This document shows positions 45,476 through 54,507 of a DNA stretch of 64,000 nucleotides, piece after piece. The stretch lies in NCBI RefSeq assembly GCF_900187615.1, contig NZ_FYDO01000018.1:78520-142519 (forward strand), written 5' to 3'. The position numbers were made by a program, and so were the translations under genes. The notes beneath the pieces are model-generated. The model saw only the letters and a list, made by a program, of their open reading frames with translations. It was not told the DNA's origin and searched no databases. Within the stretch, counting starts at the first letter, position 1; every line of letters begins with the position of its first letter. This stretch comes from Pseudomonas sp. Irchel s3f7 (GTDB lineage: Bacteria; Pseudomonadota; Gammaproteobacteria; Pseudomonadales; Pseudomonadaceae).

Positions 45476-47107
45476 CTATTTTACCTGGCCCAGCTTGGCT
45501 TCACTCAGATCCAGCTCCGCCAACACCTCTCGCAACACGTCATCACCAATCTGGTGATGACGGCTGAGGCTGTACAACTCCAGCCGCTGTGCCTTCAATG
45601 CCTTCAACCGCAAGCGGCGCTCCAGCAAGTCCATCTGGAACGCCAACGCCTGTGCCTCTGCGGAATCGTTGAACACCTCCAGCTGATGGCGATATTCGGA
45701 CATGATCCGCGCCTTCAGTTCGGCGGCCAATGCTGCCTCGGCCGCATCCTGGGCGCTGGCCTCTTCAACTTCCAGTGCATGAATAGCCGCTTCGGCGGTC
45801 TTGCGCCACGCCTCGCGCACTTCGTGGCGACGCTTGTTGTCCGGGCTGATATCGATACCGCGCAGCAACAGCGGCAAGGCGATACAGGCGGCGATCAGCG
45901 ACAACAGGATCACGCCGGCGGCGATAAAGATCAGCAGGTCGCGCTCCGGAAATACTACCCCGCCCATCAGCAGCGGCACCGACATCACACCCGCCAGCGT
46001 CACCGCTCCGCGAACGCCGCCCACGGTCAGCAACCCGCAGGACCGCGCGGTCGGTACTTGCGTCATTTCGCCCTTGCCACGCAAGCGGCGCAGGAAAACC
46101 GACAACCGCCAGGTGCTCTGCACCCAAACGAACCGCAATAGCAGCAGCACCAGGAAGATGGCCACAACATCAAAACAGCGATACAACAGCGTCGGCCATA
46201 GCGACGTTTCATGACTGGCCACGGCCTTGATGATGTCCGGCAACTGCAAGCCCAACAGCAGAAAAATCAGACCGTTGAAAGCAAATTCCAGCAACGACCA
46301 GACGCTACGATTAAGCAGTCGGGTGCTGGTCTGACGCGGCAGGAGGTCGAGCCAGCTTTGCATCATCCCCGCCGCCACCGCCGACAGAATGCCCGATGCC
46401 CCAAGCCGTTCGGCCAGCACATACGCCGCAAACGGCAGCAACAACATGAAAACGACATGGGTGGCCGGATCCTCCCAACCGCGATTGATCATCCACGCCC
46501 GCAGACGGCCGACCAGCCAGCTCAAGGCCACGCCGACAGCCAACCCTCCGACGGCGACCAGCACGAACGTGAGGCTGGCATTGGCCAGGGAGAACACACC
46601 GGTGACAGCCGCTACCAGCGCAAACTTGAATGTCACCAGGCCTGAGGCGTCGTTCATCAGCGCTTCGCCCTGCAACATGTGCATCAATGGCATCGGCAGC
46701 CGATTGCGCGCAATGGCCGAGACCGCCACCGCGTCCGTCGGTGACAACACCGCCGCCAGCGCGAACGCCACGGGCAGCGGCACACTGGGCAACAACCAGT
46801 GAATGAAGTAACCGGCGCCGACCACCGTAAACAACACCAGCCCCACCGCCAGGGTCAGGATCGGCCCGCGCAAGCGCCAGAGTTCACGCTTGGGCATGCG
46901 CCAGCCATCGGAAAACAACAGCGGCGGCAGGAACAGAAACAGGAACAACTCGGGATCGAGCGCCACATGCAGCCCCAATGTCGGCCAGGCGAGCAACGCA
47001 CCGGCGGCAATTTGGACCAGCGGCAACGGCAGCGGGATCACCCGTCCGATCAGGCGTGACAAGCCGACCAGCATCAGCAGGATCAGAACGGTGTAAGCGG
47101 TTTGCAT
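45476..47107 (-). CDS. Na+/H+ antiporter (CPA1 family, NhaP/YjcE-like)
   Basis: Polytopic inner-membrane exchanger with about 11-12 hydrophobic segments. CPA1 motifs LSPTDAVAVSAI and GEALMNDASGLV carry the ion-binding aspartates. The last 130 or so residues are a charged, probably helical cytosolic tail. I chose MQTAYTVLILL (543 aa), with GGGAA about 10 bases upstream; a further ATG ten codons earlier is possible. Substrate preference (Na, K or Li) is not readable from sequence. Confidence 0.87.
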   Translation of the reverse strand: MQTAYTVLILLMLVGLSRLIGRVIPLPLPLVQIAAGALLAWPTLGLHVALDPELFLFLFLPPLLFSDGWRMPKRELWRLRGPILTLAVGLVLFTVVGAGYFIHWLLPSVPLPVAFALAAVLSPTDAVAVSAIARNRLPMPLMHMLQGEALMNDASGLVTFKFALVAAVTGVFSLANASLTFVLVAVGGLAVGVALSWLVGRLRAWMINRGWEDPATHVVFMLLLPFAAYVLAERLGASGILSAVAAGMMQSWLDLLPRQTSTRLLNRSVWSLLEFAFNGLIFLLLGLQLPDIIKAVASHETSLWPTLLYRCFDVVAIFLVLLLLRFVWVQSTWRLSVFLRRLRGKGEMTQVPTARSCGLLTVGGVRGAVTLAGVMSVPLLMGGVVFPERDLLIFIAAGVILLSLIAACIALPLLLRGIDISPDNKRRHEVREAWRKTAEAAIHALEVEEASAQDAAEAALAAELKARIMSEYRHQLEVFNDSAEAQALAFQMDLLERRLRLKALKAQRLELYSLSRHHQIGDDVLREVLAELDLSEAKLGQVK

Positions 47108-47210
47108 AAAGCGCGGTTCCCGGACAAGCGACAGCATTGAAGTGCCATATTAGCCGCTTAGACTATCGGTGGCCCTTGCACCTATGTCGCACCTGCAAAC
47201 ACCCCAGCCC

Positions 47211-47302
47211 TGTAGGCGCCGAGCTTGCTTGCGATGGCGACAGGTCAGTCGACATAGGTTTCGACTGCGATGCCCTCATCGCGAGCAAGCTTGCTCCCAC
47301 AG
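47211..47302. repeat. REP pair upstream of the ArsC-like gene
   Basis: Units TGTAGGCGCCGAGCTTGC and GCGAGCAAGCTTGCTCCCAC in inverted orientation; more diverged than the other pairs. Confidence 0.75.
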
Positions 47303-47378
47303 GTTTTGGGTTTTAACTGAAAGGCCATGGCATAATCCGTCACCTTTTATTTACAGCACCTGCAAAGGGGGCAATTCC

Positions 47379-47741
47379 TTGACCGTTTCAAGCAAAACGT
47401 TGCACCTTTTCGGCATCAAAGCCTGCGACACCATGAAAAAGGCGCGCACCTGGCTCGATGAACACGCAGTCAGCTACGACTTCCATGATTACAAAACGGT
47501 CGGAATCGATCGTGAACACCTGACCCAATGGTGCAACGAGCACGGCTGGGAAGTGGTGTTGAACCGTGCAGGCACGACCTTTCGCAAACTCGATGACGAA
47601 CGCAAAGCCGATCTCGACCAGTCGAAAGCCATCGAACTGATGCTCGCACAACCCTCGATGATCAAGCGCCCGGTGCTCGATCTCGGTGACCGAACCCTGA
47701 TTGGCTTCAAGCCAGATATCTACGCGGCCGCACTCCAGTAA
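47379..47741 (+). CDS. ArsC/Spx-like thioredoxin-fold protein (YffB type)
   Basis: 120-residue ArsC-fold protein with the single-cysteine motif GIKACDTMKKARTWL near the N-terminus, as in YffB. The family includes arsenate reductase-like and Spx-like proteins, and the cellular role of YffB is not settled; it is often beside dap genes, here 29 bp before dapD. The start is a TTG: AAGGGGG lies about 7 bases upstream, no ATG or GTG gives the full domain, and the first ATG (in DTMKK) would remove the cysteine motif. Confidence 0.85.
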   Translation: MTVSSKTLHLFGIKACDTMKKARTWLDEHAVSYDFHDYKTVGIDREHLTQWCNEHGWEVVLNRAGTTFRKLDDERKADLDQSKAIELMLAQPSMIKRPVLDLGDRTLIGFKPDIYAAALQ

Positions 47742-47770
47742 GCAGCCCGTACCATTTTAGAGGTATCAAC

Positions 47771-48805
47771 ATGTCTACTACCCTGTTCAGCCTGGCCTTC
47801 GGCGTCGGCACTCAAAACCGTCAAGGCGCGTGGCTGGAAGTGTTCTACGCGCAGCCATTGCTCAACCCTTCGGCCGAACTGGTCGCTGCCATCGCGCCGG
47901 TTTTGGGCTACACCGACGGTAACCAGGCCATCGCGTTCAGCACTGCCCAGGCCTCGCAACTGGCTGAAGCGCTCAAAGGCGTCGACGCTGCCCAGGCAGC
48001 CCTGCTGACCCGTCTGGCCGAGAGCCACAAGCCGCTGGTCGCGACCCTGTTGGCTGAAGATGCCCAGCTGTCGTCCACCCCCGAGGCTTACCTCAAGCTG
48101 CACCTGCTGTCCCATCGTCTGGTCAAGCCACACGGCCTGAACCTGGCGGGCATTTTCCCGTTGCTGCCGAACGTGGCCTGGACCAGCCAGGGCGCCATCG
48201 ACCTGAGCGAACTGGCCGAGCATCAACTGGAAGCGCGCCTGCGTGGCGAGCTGCTGGAAGTGTTCTCGGTGGACAAGTTCCCGAAAATGACCGACTACGT
48301 GGTTCCGGCCGGCGTACGTATCGCTGACGCGGCGCGCATTCGTCTGGGTGCTTACGTCGGTGAAGGCACCACCGTGATGCACGAAGGTTTCGTCAACTTC
48401 AACGCCGGCACCGAAGGCCCGGGCATGATCGAAGGTCGCGTATCGGCTGGCGTGTTCGTCGGCAAAGGTTCGGACCTGGGCGGCGGTTGCTCGACCATGG
48501 GCACCCTGTCGGGCGGCGGCAACATCGTGATCAAGGTCGGTGAAGGCTGCCTGATCGGCGCCAACGCCGGTATCGGTATTCCGTTGGGCGACCGCAACAC
48601 CGTTGAGTCCGGTCTGTACGTCACCGCTGGCACCAAAGTGGCGCTGCTGGACGAGAACAACAAGCTGGTCAAAGTCGTGAAGGCCCGTGAACTGGCCGGT
48701 CAGCCTGACCTGTTGTTCCGTCGCAATTCGGAAACCGGCGCCGTGGAATGCAAAACCCACAAATCGGCCATCGAACTGAACGAAGCACTGCACGCTCACA
48801 ACTAA
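47771..48805 (+). CDS. dapD: 2,3,4,5-tetrahydropyridine-2,6-dicarboxylate N-succinyltransferase
   Basis: Transfers succinyl from succinyl-CoA in lysine/diaminopimelate synthesis. This is the longer actinobacterial/Pseudomonas-type DapD (344 residues) with a C-terminal left-handed beta helix (RLGAYVGEGTTVMHEGFVN, GGGCSTMGTLSGGGN). GAGG about 6 bases before the ATG. Product feeds DapC. Confidence 0.95.
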   Translation: MSTTLFSLAFGVGTQNRQGAWLEVFYAQPLLNPSAELVAAIAPVLGYTDGNQAIAFSTAQASQLAEALKGVDAAQAALLTRLAESHKPLVATLLAEDAQLSSTPEAYLKLHLLSHRLVKPHGLNLAGIFPLLPNVAWTSQGAIDLSELAEHQLEARLRGELLEVFSVDKFPKMTDYVVPAGVRIADAARIRLGAYVGEGTTVMHEGFVNFNAGTEGPGMIEGRVSAGVFVGKGSDLGGGCSTMGTLSGGGNIVIKVGEGCLIGANAGIGIPLGDRNTVESGLYVTAGTKVALLDENNKLVKVVKARELAGQPDLLFRRNSETGAVECKTHKSAIELNEALHAHN

Positions 48806-48827
48806 GCCACACGACCACCCGCACCTC

Positions 48828-48927
48828 TGTAGGAGCGAGCTTGCTCGCGATGGACGTCAACGATAACGCGCGGCATCAGACAGCCCGTGTCGTCCACGCG
48901 TCCATCGCGAGCAAGCTCGCTCCTACA
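48828..48927. repeat. REP pair (dapD-csdA gap)
   Basis: Inverted units with the perfect core GCGAGC-TT-GCTCGC. The right unit ends 25 bp before the csdA start. Confidence 0.85.
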
Positions 48928-48952
48928 AAGGGCAGGCGTACAGGCGAACAAC

Positions 48953-50158
48953 ATGATGATTCTCTCCCCCTGGCGCGCCGATTTTCCGGCCATCGCCGCG
49001 CTGCAACGGCAAGGCCAGACCTATCTGGACAACGCCGCCACCACGCAAAAACCTCAAGCCCTACTGGATGCGCTGGCGCATTACTACGCCAACGGCGCGG
49101 CCAACGTGCATCGGGCGCAACACTTGCCCGGCGCCCATGCCACCCAGGCGTTCGAGGACAGCCGCCGCAAAGTCGCGCAATGGCTGAATGTTGGCGATAG
49201 CGGTCAGATCATCTTCACCCACGGCGCGACCTCCGCGCTGAATCTCCTGGCCTATGGCCTGGAACACCTATTCCATCCGGGCGATGAAATTGTCATCAGC
49301 GCCCTGGAGCATCACGCCAACCTGCTGCCATGGCAGCAACTGGCACACCGGCGCGACGTGAAACTGGTGATTCTGCCGCTGGATGCCAACGGCGTGATCG
49401 ACCTTGAAGTAGCCGCAGGCTTGATCGGTCCGCGTACGCGCCTGTTGGCTGTCAGTCAGCTGTCCAACGTGATCGGTGCCTGGCAACCCTTGCCCGAGCT
49501 GTTGACGATGGCCAAGGCACATAACGCTTTGACCGTGATCGACGGCGCCCAAGGCGTGGTCCATGGCCGCCACGACGTGCAAGCGCTGGGCTGCGATTTC
49601 TATGTATTTTCCAGCCATAAACTCTACGGCCCCGATGGTCTGGGCGTGCTGTTCGGGCGCAATGACGCGCTGCAACAGCTGCGCCCCTGGCAGTTCGGTG
49701 GCGAGATGGTGCTGGACGCCAATTATCACGATGCACGCTTCCGCCCGGCGCCGCTGGGTTTCGAGGCCGGTACGCCGCCGATTGCCAGCGTGATCGGTCT
49801 GGGCGCAACCCTGGATTACCTCTCGGGACTCGACCAGAACGCCGTGTCCACTCACGAAGCCGCGTTGCATGACTGTCTGCTCAAAGGTCTTGCGGCCCGC
49901 AACGGCATCCGCCTGCTGGGCAAGCCGCAACTGGCGCTGGCCAGTTTTACCGTCGAGGGTGTGCATAACTCGGATCTGGCGCATTTGCTGACCGAACAAG
50001 GGATCGCGGTACGTGCCGGTCATCACTGCGCCATGCCGCTGCTCAAAAGCTTCGAACTGGCCGGGGCGATTCGCGTGTCGTTGGCGTTGTACAACGACTC
50101 CGAAGACCTGGAACGGTTCTTTAAAGCCCTGGACCAGGCGCTGGAGTTATTGCGATGA
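48953..50158 (+). CDS. csdA: Cysteine desulfurase CsdA
   Basis: PLP enzyme that takes sulfur from cysteine as a persulfide. PLP lysine in FSSHKLYGPDGLG and the active-site cysteine in GHHCAMPLL. 401 residues from MMILSPWRADFP. It overlaps the SufE-like csdE by 4 bp, and tcdA is nearby and convergent, so this is the CsdA-CsdE-TcdA (CSD) group and not the Suf system. Confidence 0.9.
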   Translation: MMILSPWRADFPAIAALQRQGQTYLDNAATTQKPQALLDALAHYYANGAANVHRAQHLPGAHATQAFEDSRRKVAQWLNVGDSGQIIFTHGATSALNLLAYGLEHLFHPGDEIVISALEHHANLLPWQQLAHRRDVKLVILPLDANGVIDLEVAAGLIGPRTRLLAVSQLSNVIGAWQPLPELLTMAKAHNALTVIDGAQGVVHGRHDVQALGCDFYVFSSHKLYGPDGLGVLFGRNDALQQLRPWQFGGEMVLDANYHDARFRPAPLGFEAGTPPIASVIGLGATLDYLSGLDQNAVSTHEAALHDCLLKGLAARNGIRLLGKPQLALASFTVEGVHNSDLAHLLTEQGIAVRAGHHCAMPLLKSFELAGAIRVSLALYNDSEDLERFFKALDQALELLR

Positions 50159-50559
50159 GCTTGCCTGCCGACGCCGTCAACGCGCTTGAAGTCTTTCAGG
50201 CAGCCGCTGGCTGGGAACAACGCGCACGACTGTTGATGCAGTGGGGCGAGCGCTTGCCAGCCTTGGATGATGCGCAAATGTCCGACGCCAACCGGGTGCA
50301 CGGCTGTGAAAGCCAGGTGTGGCTGGTGGGTGAGTTGCGCGATGGCCATTGGCAGTTCCACGCCAACAGCGATGCGCGGTTGATTCGCGGATTGGTGGCG
50401 CTGTTGCTGGCGCGGGTCAACGGGTTGTCGGCGGCCGAGTTGCAGCAGGTGGACTTGGCGGATTGGTTCAATCAGTTGGGATTGGGGCGGCAGTTATCCG
50501 AGTCGCGCAGTAATGGCCTCAATGCGGTGCTTCAGCGAATGCGGGAAATATCCTTGTAG
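50155..50559 (+). CDS. csdE: SufE-like sulfur acceptor CsdE
   Basis: Accepts the persulfide from CsdA on the cysteine of VHGCESQVWL (about residue 50). 134 residues. Its TAG stop codon is part of the TGTAGGAGC end of the following REP element, so the reading frame ends inside the repeat; the C-terminus is otherwise of normal length. Confidence 0.9.
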   Translation: MSLPADAVNALEVFQAAAGWEQRARLLMQWGERLPALDDAQMSDANRVHGCESQVWLVGELRDGHWQFHANSDARLIRGLVALLLARVNGLSAAELQQVDLADWFNQLGLGRQLSESRSNGLNAVLQRMREISL

Positions 50560-50635
50560 GAGCCGGCTTGCTGGCGATCCGCGCACCGCGGTGTATCAGG
50601 ACTGCCGCCATCGCTGGCAAGCCAGCTCCTACAGG
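50555..50635. repeat. REP pair overlapping the csdE stop
   Basis: Mixed pair: GCCGGC-TT-GCTGGC on the left and GCTGGC-AA-GCCAGC on the right. The left edge overlaps the last codons of csdE. Confidence 0.85.
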
Positions 50636-50644
50636 GGATACATT

Positions 50645-51457
50645 TTAAACCTGCGGCTTGACCCGCTCCGCCGGCCGCCGAACGCCCGCCACAATCTTAT
50701 CCACAGCCTTGGTCGCTGCGACCATGCCGAACGTCGCCGTCACCATCATCACCGCGCCAAACCCACCGGCGCAGTCGAGCTTCACACCGTCCCCGACAAA
50801 ACTCTTCTGCAAGCAAATGCTGCCATCCGGTTTCGGGTAGCGCAGTTGTTCGGTGGAAAACACGCACGGCACGCTGTAATGACGGGTCACGGTGCGGGAG
50901 AAGCCGTAATCACGGCGCAGCGTCGAGCGCACTTTCGAAGCCAGCGGGTCGTTGAACGTACGGTTCAAATCGCACACTTGAATCAGCGTCGGATCAATCT
51001 GCCCTCCCGCCCCGCCCGTGGTGATGATCTGGATCTTGCGGCGTTTGCACCAGGCGATCAGTGCCGCTTTCGCGTTGACGCTGTCGATGCAGTCAATCAC
51101 GCAATCGATGTTCGGCGTGATGTACTCGGCCATGGTGTCGCGGGTGACGAAGTCCGGCACCGCATGCACCGTGCAATCCGGGTTGATACCGCGCAGACGC
51201 TCGGCCATCACCTCGACCTTGGGCTTGCCGACCGTACTGTCCAGCGCGTGCAGCTGACGGTTGGCGTTGCTGACACAGACGTCGTCGAGGTCGAACAGCG
51301 AAATCTCGCCCACGCCGCAACGGGCCATGGCTTCCGCCGCCCAGGAACCGACGCCGCCCACGCCGACGATGGCCACATGAGCGGCTTTCAAGCGCTCAAG
51401 GCCTTCGATGCCATACAAACGGGCGATGCCAGCAAACCGGGGATCTTCTGTACTCAT
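50645..51457 (-). CDS. tcdA: tRNA threonylcarbamoyladenosine dehydratase TcdA
   Basis: E1-like ATP-dependent enzyme that cyclises t6A37 to ct6A in tRNAs reading ANN codons. Nucleotide-binding VGVGGVGSWAAEAMARCGVG at residues about 32-51. 270 residues from MSTEDPRFAGIARLYG. CsdA and CsdE are known sulfur-relay partners of this reaction in E. coli, and are encoded opposite it here. Confidence 0.93.
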   Translation of the reverse strand: MSTEDPRFAGIARLYGIEGLERLKAAHVAIVGVGGVGSWAAEAMARCGVGEISLFDLDDVCVSNANRQLHALDSTVGKPKVEVMAERLRGINPDCTVHAVPDFVTRDTMAEYITPNIDCVIDCIDSVNAKAALIAWCKRRKIQIITTGGAGGQIDPTLIQVCDLNRTFNDPLASKVRSTLRRDYGFSRTVTRHYSVPCVFSTEQLRYPKPDGSICLQKSFVGDGVKLDCAGGFGAVMMVTATFGMVAATKAVDKIVAGVRRPAERVKPQV

Positions 51458-51727
51458 GACCAACACCTCAAAAACCGGCGCGCATTATAGGGCCGTCAGC
51501 GGCCAAGAGCATCATTACGCTATGAACGGGCATCTACCACGAAAACTACATCGAACGAAGATTTGCCCTACACGCTCTAAAGAAAGAACTTAAATCGACT
51601 TGGATTGCCCAACGTCCGGCAATTCCCTGTCCGCTGTACGTTCAGAGAATGCCCGGTGTAGGATGCGCGCCCCTTGGCGACGGCCAACCGTTCCTCCGTT
51701 CCACAGTCTTTGGAACCCGAAATAACT

Positions 51728-54319
51728 ATGTCATCGCGTAAATTTGGACTCAACCTGGTGGTGGTGCTCGCCATCGCTGCCTTGTTTACCGGCTTCTGGG
51801 CGCTGATCAATCGCCCGGTCACCGCCCCCAACTGGCCTGAACAGATCTCCGGATTCTCGTACTCGCCATTCCAGCAGGGGCAATTCCCACAAAAAGAACA
51901 GTACCCAACCGACGATCAAATGCGTCGCGACCTGGAGATCATGAGCAAGCTGACGGACAACATCCGTACTTACTCGGTCGACGGCACGCTGGAGAACATC
52001 CCCAAACTGGCGGAAGAGTTCGGCCTGCGGGTGACGCTGGGGATCTGGATCAGCCCGGATCAGGAACGCAACGAACGGGAAATCACCCGCGCCATCGAAA
52101 TCGCCAATTCCTCGCGCAGCGTGGTTCGCGTAGTCGTAGGCAACGAGGCAATCTTCCGTAAGGAAATTACCGCCCAGGAACTCAGCGTCTTGCTGGACCG
52201 AGTTCGTGCCGCCGTGAAGGTGCCCGTGACCACGTCCGAGCAATGGCACGTCTGGGAAGAACACCCGGAACTGGCCAAGCACGTCGACCTGATCGCCGCG
52301 CACGTACTGCCGTACTGGGAATTCATCCCGATGGACAAGGCCGGGCAGTTCGTCCTCGACCGCGCCCGCGACCTGAAAAAAATGTTCCCGAAAAAACCGC
52401 TGCTGCTGTCCGAAGTGGGCTGGCCGAGCAACGGTCGCATGCGCGGTGGCGCCGATGCGTCGCCGGCAGACCAGGCAATCTACCTGCGCGCACTGGTCAA
52501 CAAGCTCAACCGCCAGGGCTTCAACTACTTCGTGATCGAAGCGTTTGACCAGCCATGGAAAGTCAGTGACGAAGGTTCGGTGGGCGCGTATTGGGGCGTG
52601 TTCAACGCTGCGCGCCAGCAGAAATTCAACTTCGAAGGCCCGGTGGTGGCGATTCCGCAATGGCGCGTACTGGCCATCGGTTCGGTCGTGTTGGCATTAC
52701 TGTCGCTGACCTTGCTGATGATCGACGGCTCGGCCCTGCGCCAGCGTGGCCGTACCTTCCTGACGTTCATCGCCTTCCTGTGTGGTTCGGTGCTGGTGTG
52801 GATCGGTTACGACTACAGCCAGCAATACAGCACCTGGTTCAGCCTCACGGTCGGCTTTTTGCTCGCCCTCGGTGCGCTCGGGGTGTTTATCGTGTTGCTG
52901 ACCGAAGCCCACGAACTGGCCGAAGCCGTGTGGGTGCACAAGCGTCGTCGTGAGTTCCTGCCGGTGGTGGGCGATTCCACGTACCGCCCGAAAGTGTCGA
53001 TCCACGTGCCTTGCTACAACGAGCCGCCGGAGATGGTCAAACAGACCCTCAACGCCCTGGCCAACCTCGACTATCCGGATTTCGAAGTCCTGATCATCGA
53101 CAACAACACCAAGGACCCGGCCGTGTGGGAACCGGTGCGCGACTACTGCGAAACCCTCGGCCCGCGCTTCAAGTTCTTCCACGTCGCACCGCTCGCCGGT
53201 TTCAAGGGTGGCGCGCTGAACTACCTGATTCCGCACACCGCCAAGGACGCCGAAGTGATCGCGGTGATCGACTCGGACTACTGCGTGCACCCGAACTGGC
53301 TCAAGCACATGGTGCCGCACTTCGCCGACCCGAAAATCGCCGTGGTGCAGTCGCCGCAGGATTACCGCGACCAGAACGAAAGCACCTTCAAGAAGCTCTG
53401 CTACGCGGAATACAAAGGCTTCTTCCACATCGGCATGGTCACCCGCAACGACCGCGATGCGATCATCCAGCACGGCACCATGACCATGACCCGCCGTTCG
53501 GTGCTCGAAGAACTGGGCTGGGCCGACTGGTGCATCTGCGAAGACGCCGAACTGGGTCTGCGCGTGTTTGAAAAAGGCCTGTCGGCGGCGTACTACCACG
53601 ACAGCTACGGCAAAGGCCTGATGCCCGATACCTTTATCGACTTCAAGAAGCAGCGTTTCCGCTGGGCCTACGGGGCGATTCAGATCATCAAGCGTCACAC
53701 CGCCAGCCTGCTGCGCGGCAAGGACACCGAACTGACCCGCGGCCAGCGTTACCACTTCCTCGCGGGCTGGCTTCCATGGGTCGCGGACGGCATGAACATC
53801 TTCTTCACCGTCGGCGCCCTGCTGTGGTCGGCGGCCATGATCATCGTGCCGCAACGGGTCGATCCGCCGCTGCTGATCTTCGCAATCCCGCCGTTGGCGC
53901 TGTTCGTGTTCAAGGTCGGCAAGATCATCTTCCTGTACCGCCGCGCAGTGGGCGTGAACCTGAAAGATGCGTTCTGCGCGGCTCTGGCCGGGCTGGCGCT
54001 GTCGCACACCATCGCCAAAGCGGTGCTGTACGGTTTCTTCACCAGCAGCATTCCGTTCTTCCGCACACCGAAAAACGCCGATAACCACGGCTTCTGGGTG
54101 GCGATTTCGGAGGCCCGTGAAGAGATGTTCATCATGCTGCTGTTGTGGAGCGCCGCGCTGGGGATCTACCTGGTGAACGGCCTGCCGAGCAACGACATGC
54201 GCTTCTGGGTCACCATGTTGCTGGTGCAGTCGCTGCCGTACGTCGCGGCGCTGATCATGGCGTTCCTGTCTTCGCTGCCTAAACCGTCGGTCGAGACTGA
54301 AACGGCACCAGCGGTCTAA
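51728..54319 (+). CDS. ndvB: Beta-glucan synthase NdvB (GH17-GT2 fusion)
   Basis: 863-residue membrane protein. After an N-terminal hydrophobic segment comes a periplasmic GH17-like domain with both expected glutamates (VGNEAI, Glu140; LLSEVGWPS, Glu229). Two or three transmembrane helices follow, then a cytosolic GT2 domain with VIDSDYC (about 515), CEDAELGLRVF and QRFRWAYG, then further helices. P. aeruginosa NdvB, which makes cyclic beta-1,3-glucans linked to biofilm antibiotic tolerance, has this make-up and also adjoins dapE. 270 bp upstream hold no gene. I chose MSSRKFGLN; the earlier ATG adds non-family residues. Confidence 0.87.
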   Translation: MSSRKFGLNLVVVLAIAALFTGFWALINRPVTAPNWPEQISGFSYSPFQQGQFPQKEQYPTDDQMRRDLEIMSKLTDNIRTYSVDGTLENIPKLAEEFGLRVTLGIWISPDQERNEREITRAIEIANSSRSVVRVVVGNEAIFRKEITAQELSVLLDRVRAAVKVPVTTSEQWHVWEEHPELAKHVDLIAAHVLPYWEFIPMDKAGQFVLDRARDLKKMFPKKPLLLSEVGWPSNGRMRGGADASPADQAIYLRALVNKLNRQGFNYFVIEAFDQPWKVSDEGSVGAYWGVFNAARQQKFNFEGPVVAIPQWRVLAIGSVVLALLSLTLLMIDGSALRQRGRTFLTFIAFLCGSVLVWIGYDYSQQYSTWFSLTVGFLLALGALGVFIVLLTEAHELAEAVWVHKRRREFLPVVGDSTYRPKVSIHVPCYNEPPEMVKQTLNALANLDYPDFEVLIIDNNTKDPAVWEPVRDYCETLGPRFKFFHVAPLAGFKGGALNYLIPHTAKDAEVIAVIDSDYCVHPNWLKHMVPHFADPKIAVVQSPQDYRDQNESTFKKLCYAEYKGFFHIGMVTRNDRDAIIQHGTMTMTRRSVLEELGWADWCICEDAELGLRVFEKGLSAAYYHDSYGKGLMPDTFIDFKKQRFRWAYGAIQIIKRHTASLLRGKDTELTRGQRYHFLAGWLPWVADGMNIFFTVGALLWSAAMIIVPQRVDPPLLIFAIPPLALFVFKVGKIIFLYRRAVGVNLKDAFCAALAGLALSHTIAKAVLYGFFTSSIPFFRTPKNADNHGFWVAISEAREEMFIMLLLWSAALGIYLVNGLPSNDMRFWVTMLLVQSLPYVAALIMAFLSSLPKPSVETETAPAV

Positions 54320-54336
54320 ATCTTTGCCGATGCACT

Positions 54337-54366
54337 AAACGGCGGCCAATGGTCGCCGTTTTGCTT
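54337..54366 (+). terminator. ndvB terminator
   Basis: 8-bp stem AAACGGCG/CGCCGTTT followed by TGCTTT, 17 bp after ndvB. Confidence 0.8.
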
Positions 54367-54403
54367 TAAGATAACCGCCATTTTGCGCGCGCCACCCCAA
54401 CAC

Positions 54404-54482
54404 TGTAGGAGCTGGCTTGCCAGCGATCAAAACCACGCGGTTCGCCTGATACACCGCTATCGCCGGCAAGCCGGCTCCTACA
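54404..54482. repeat. REP pair (ndvB-dapE gap)
   Basis: Mixed pair: core GCTGGC-TT-GCCAGC on the left and GCCGGC-AA-GCCGGC on the right. Confidence 0.85.
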
Positions 54483-54507
54483 AAATGCCTTGCACCGGAG
54501 TTTTCCC

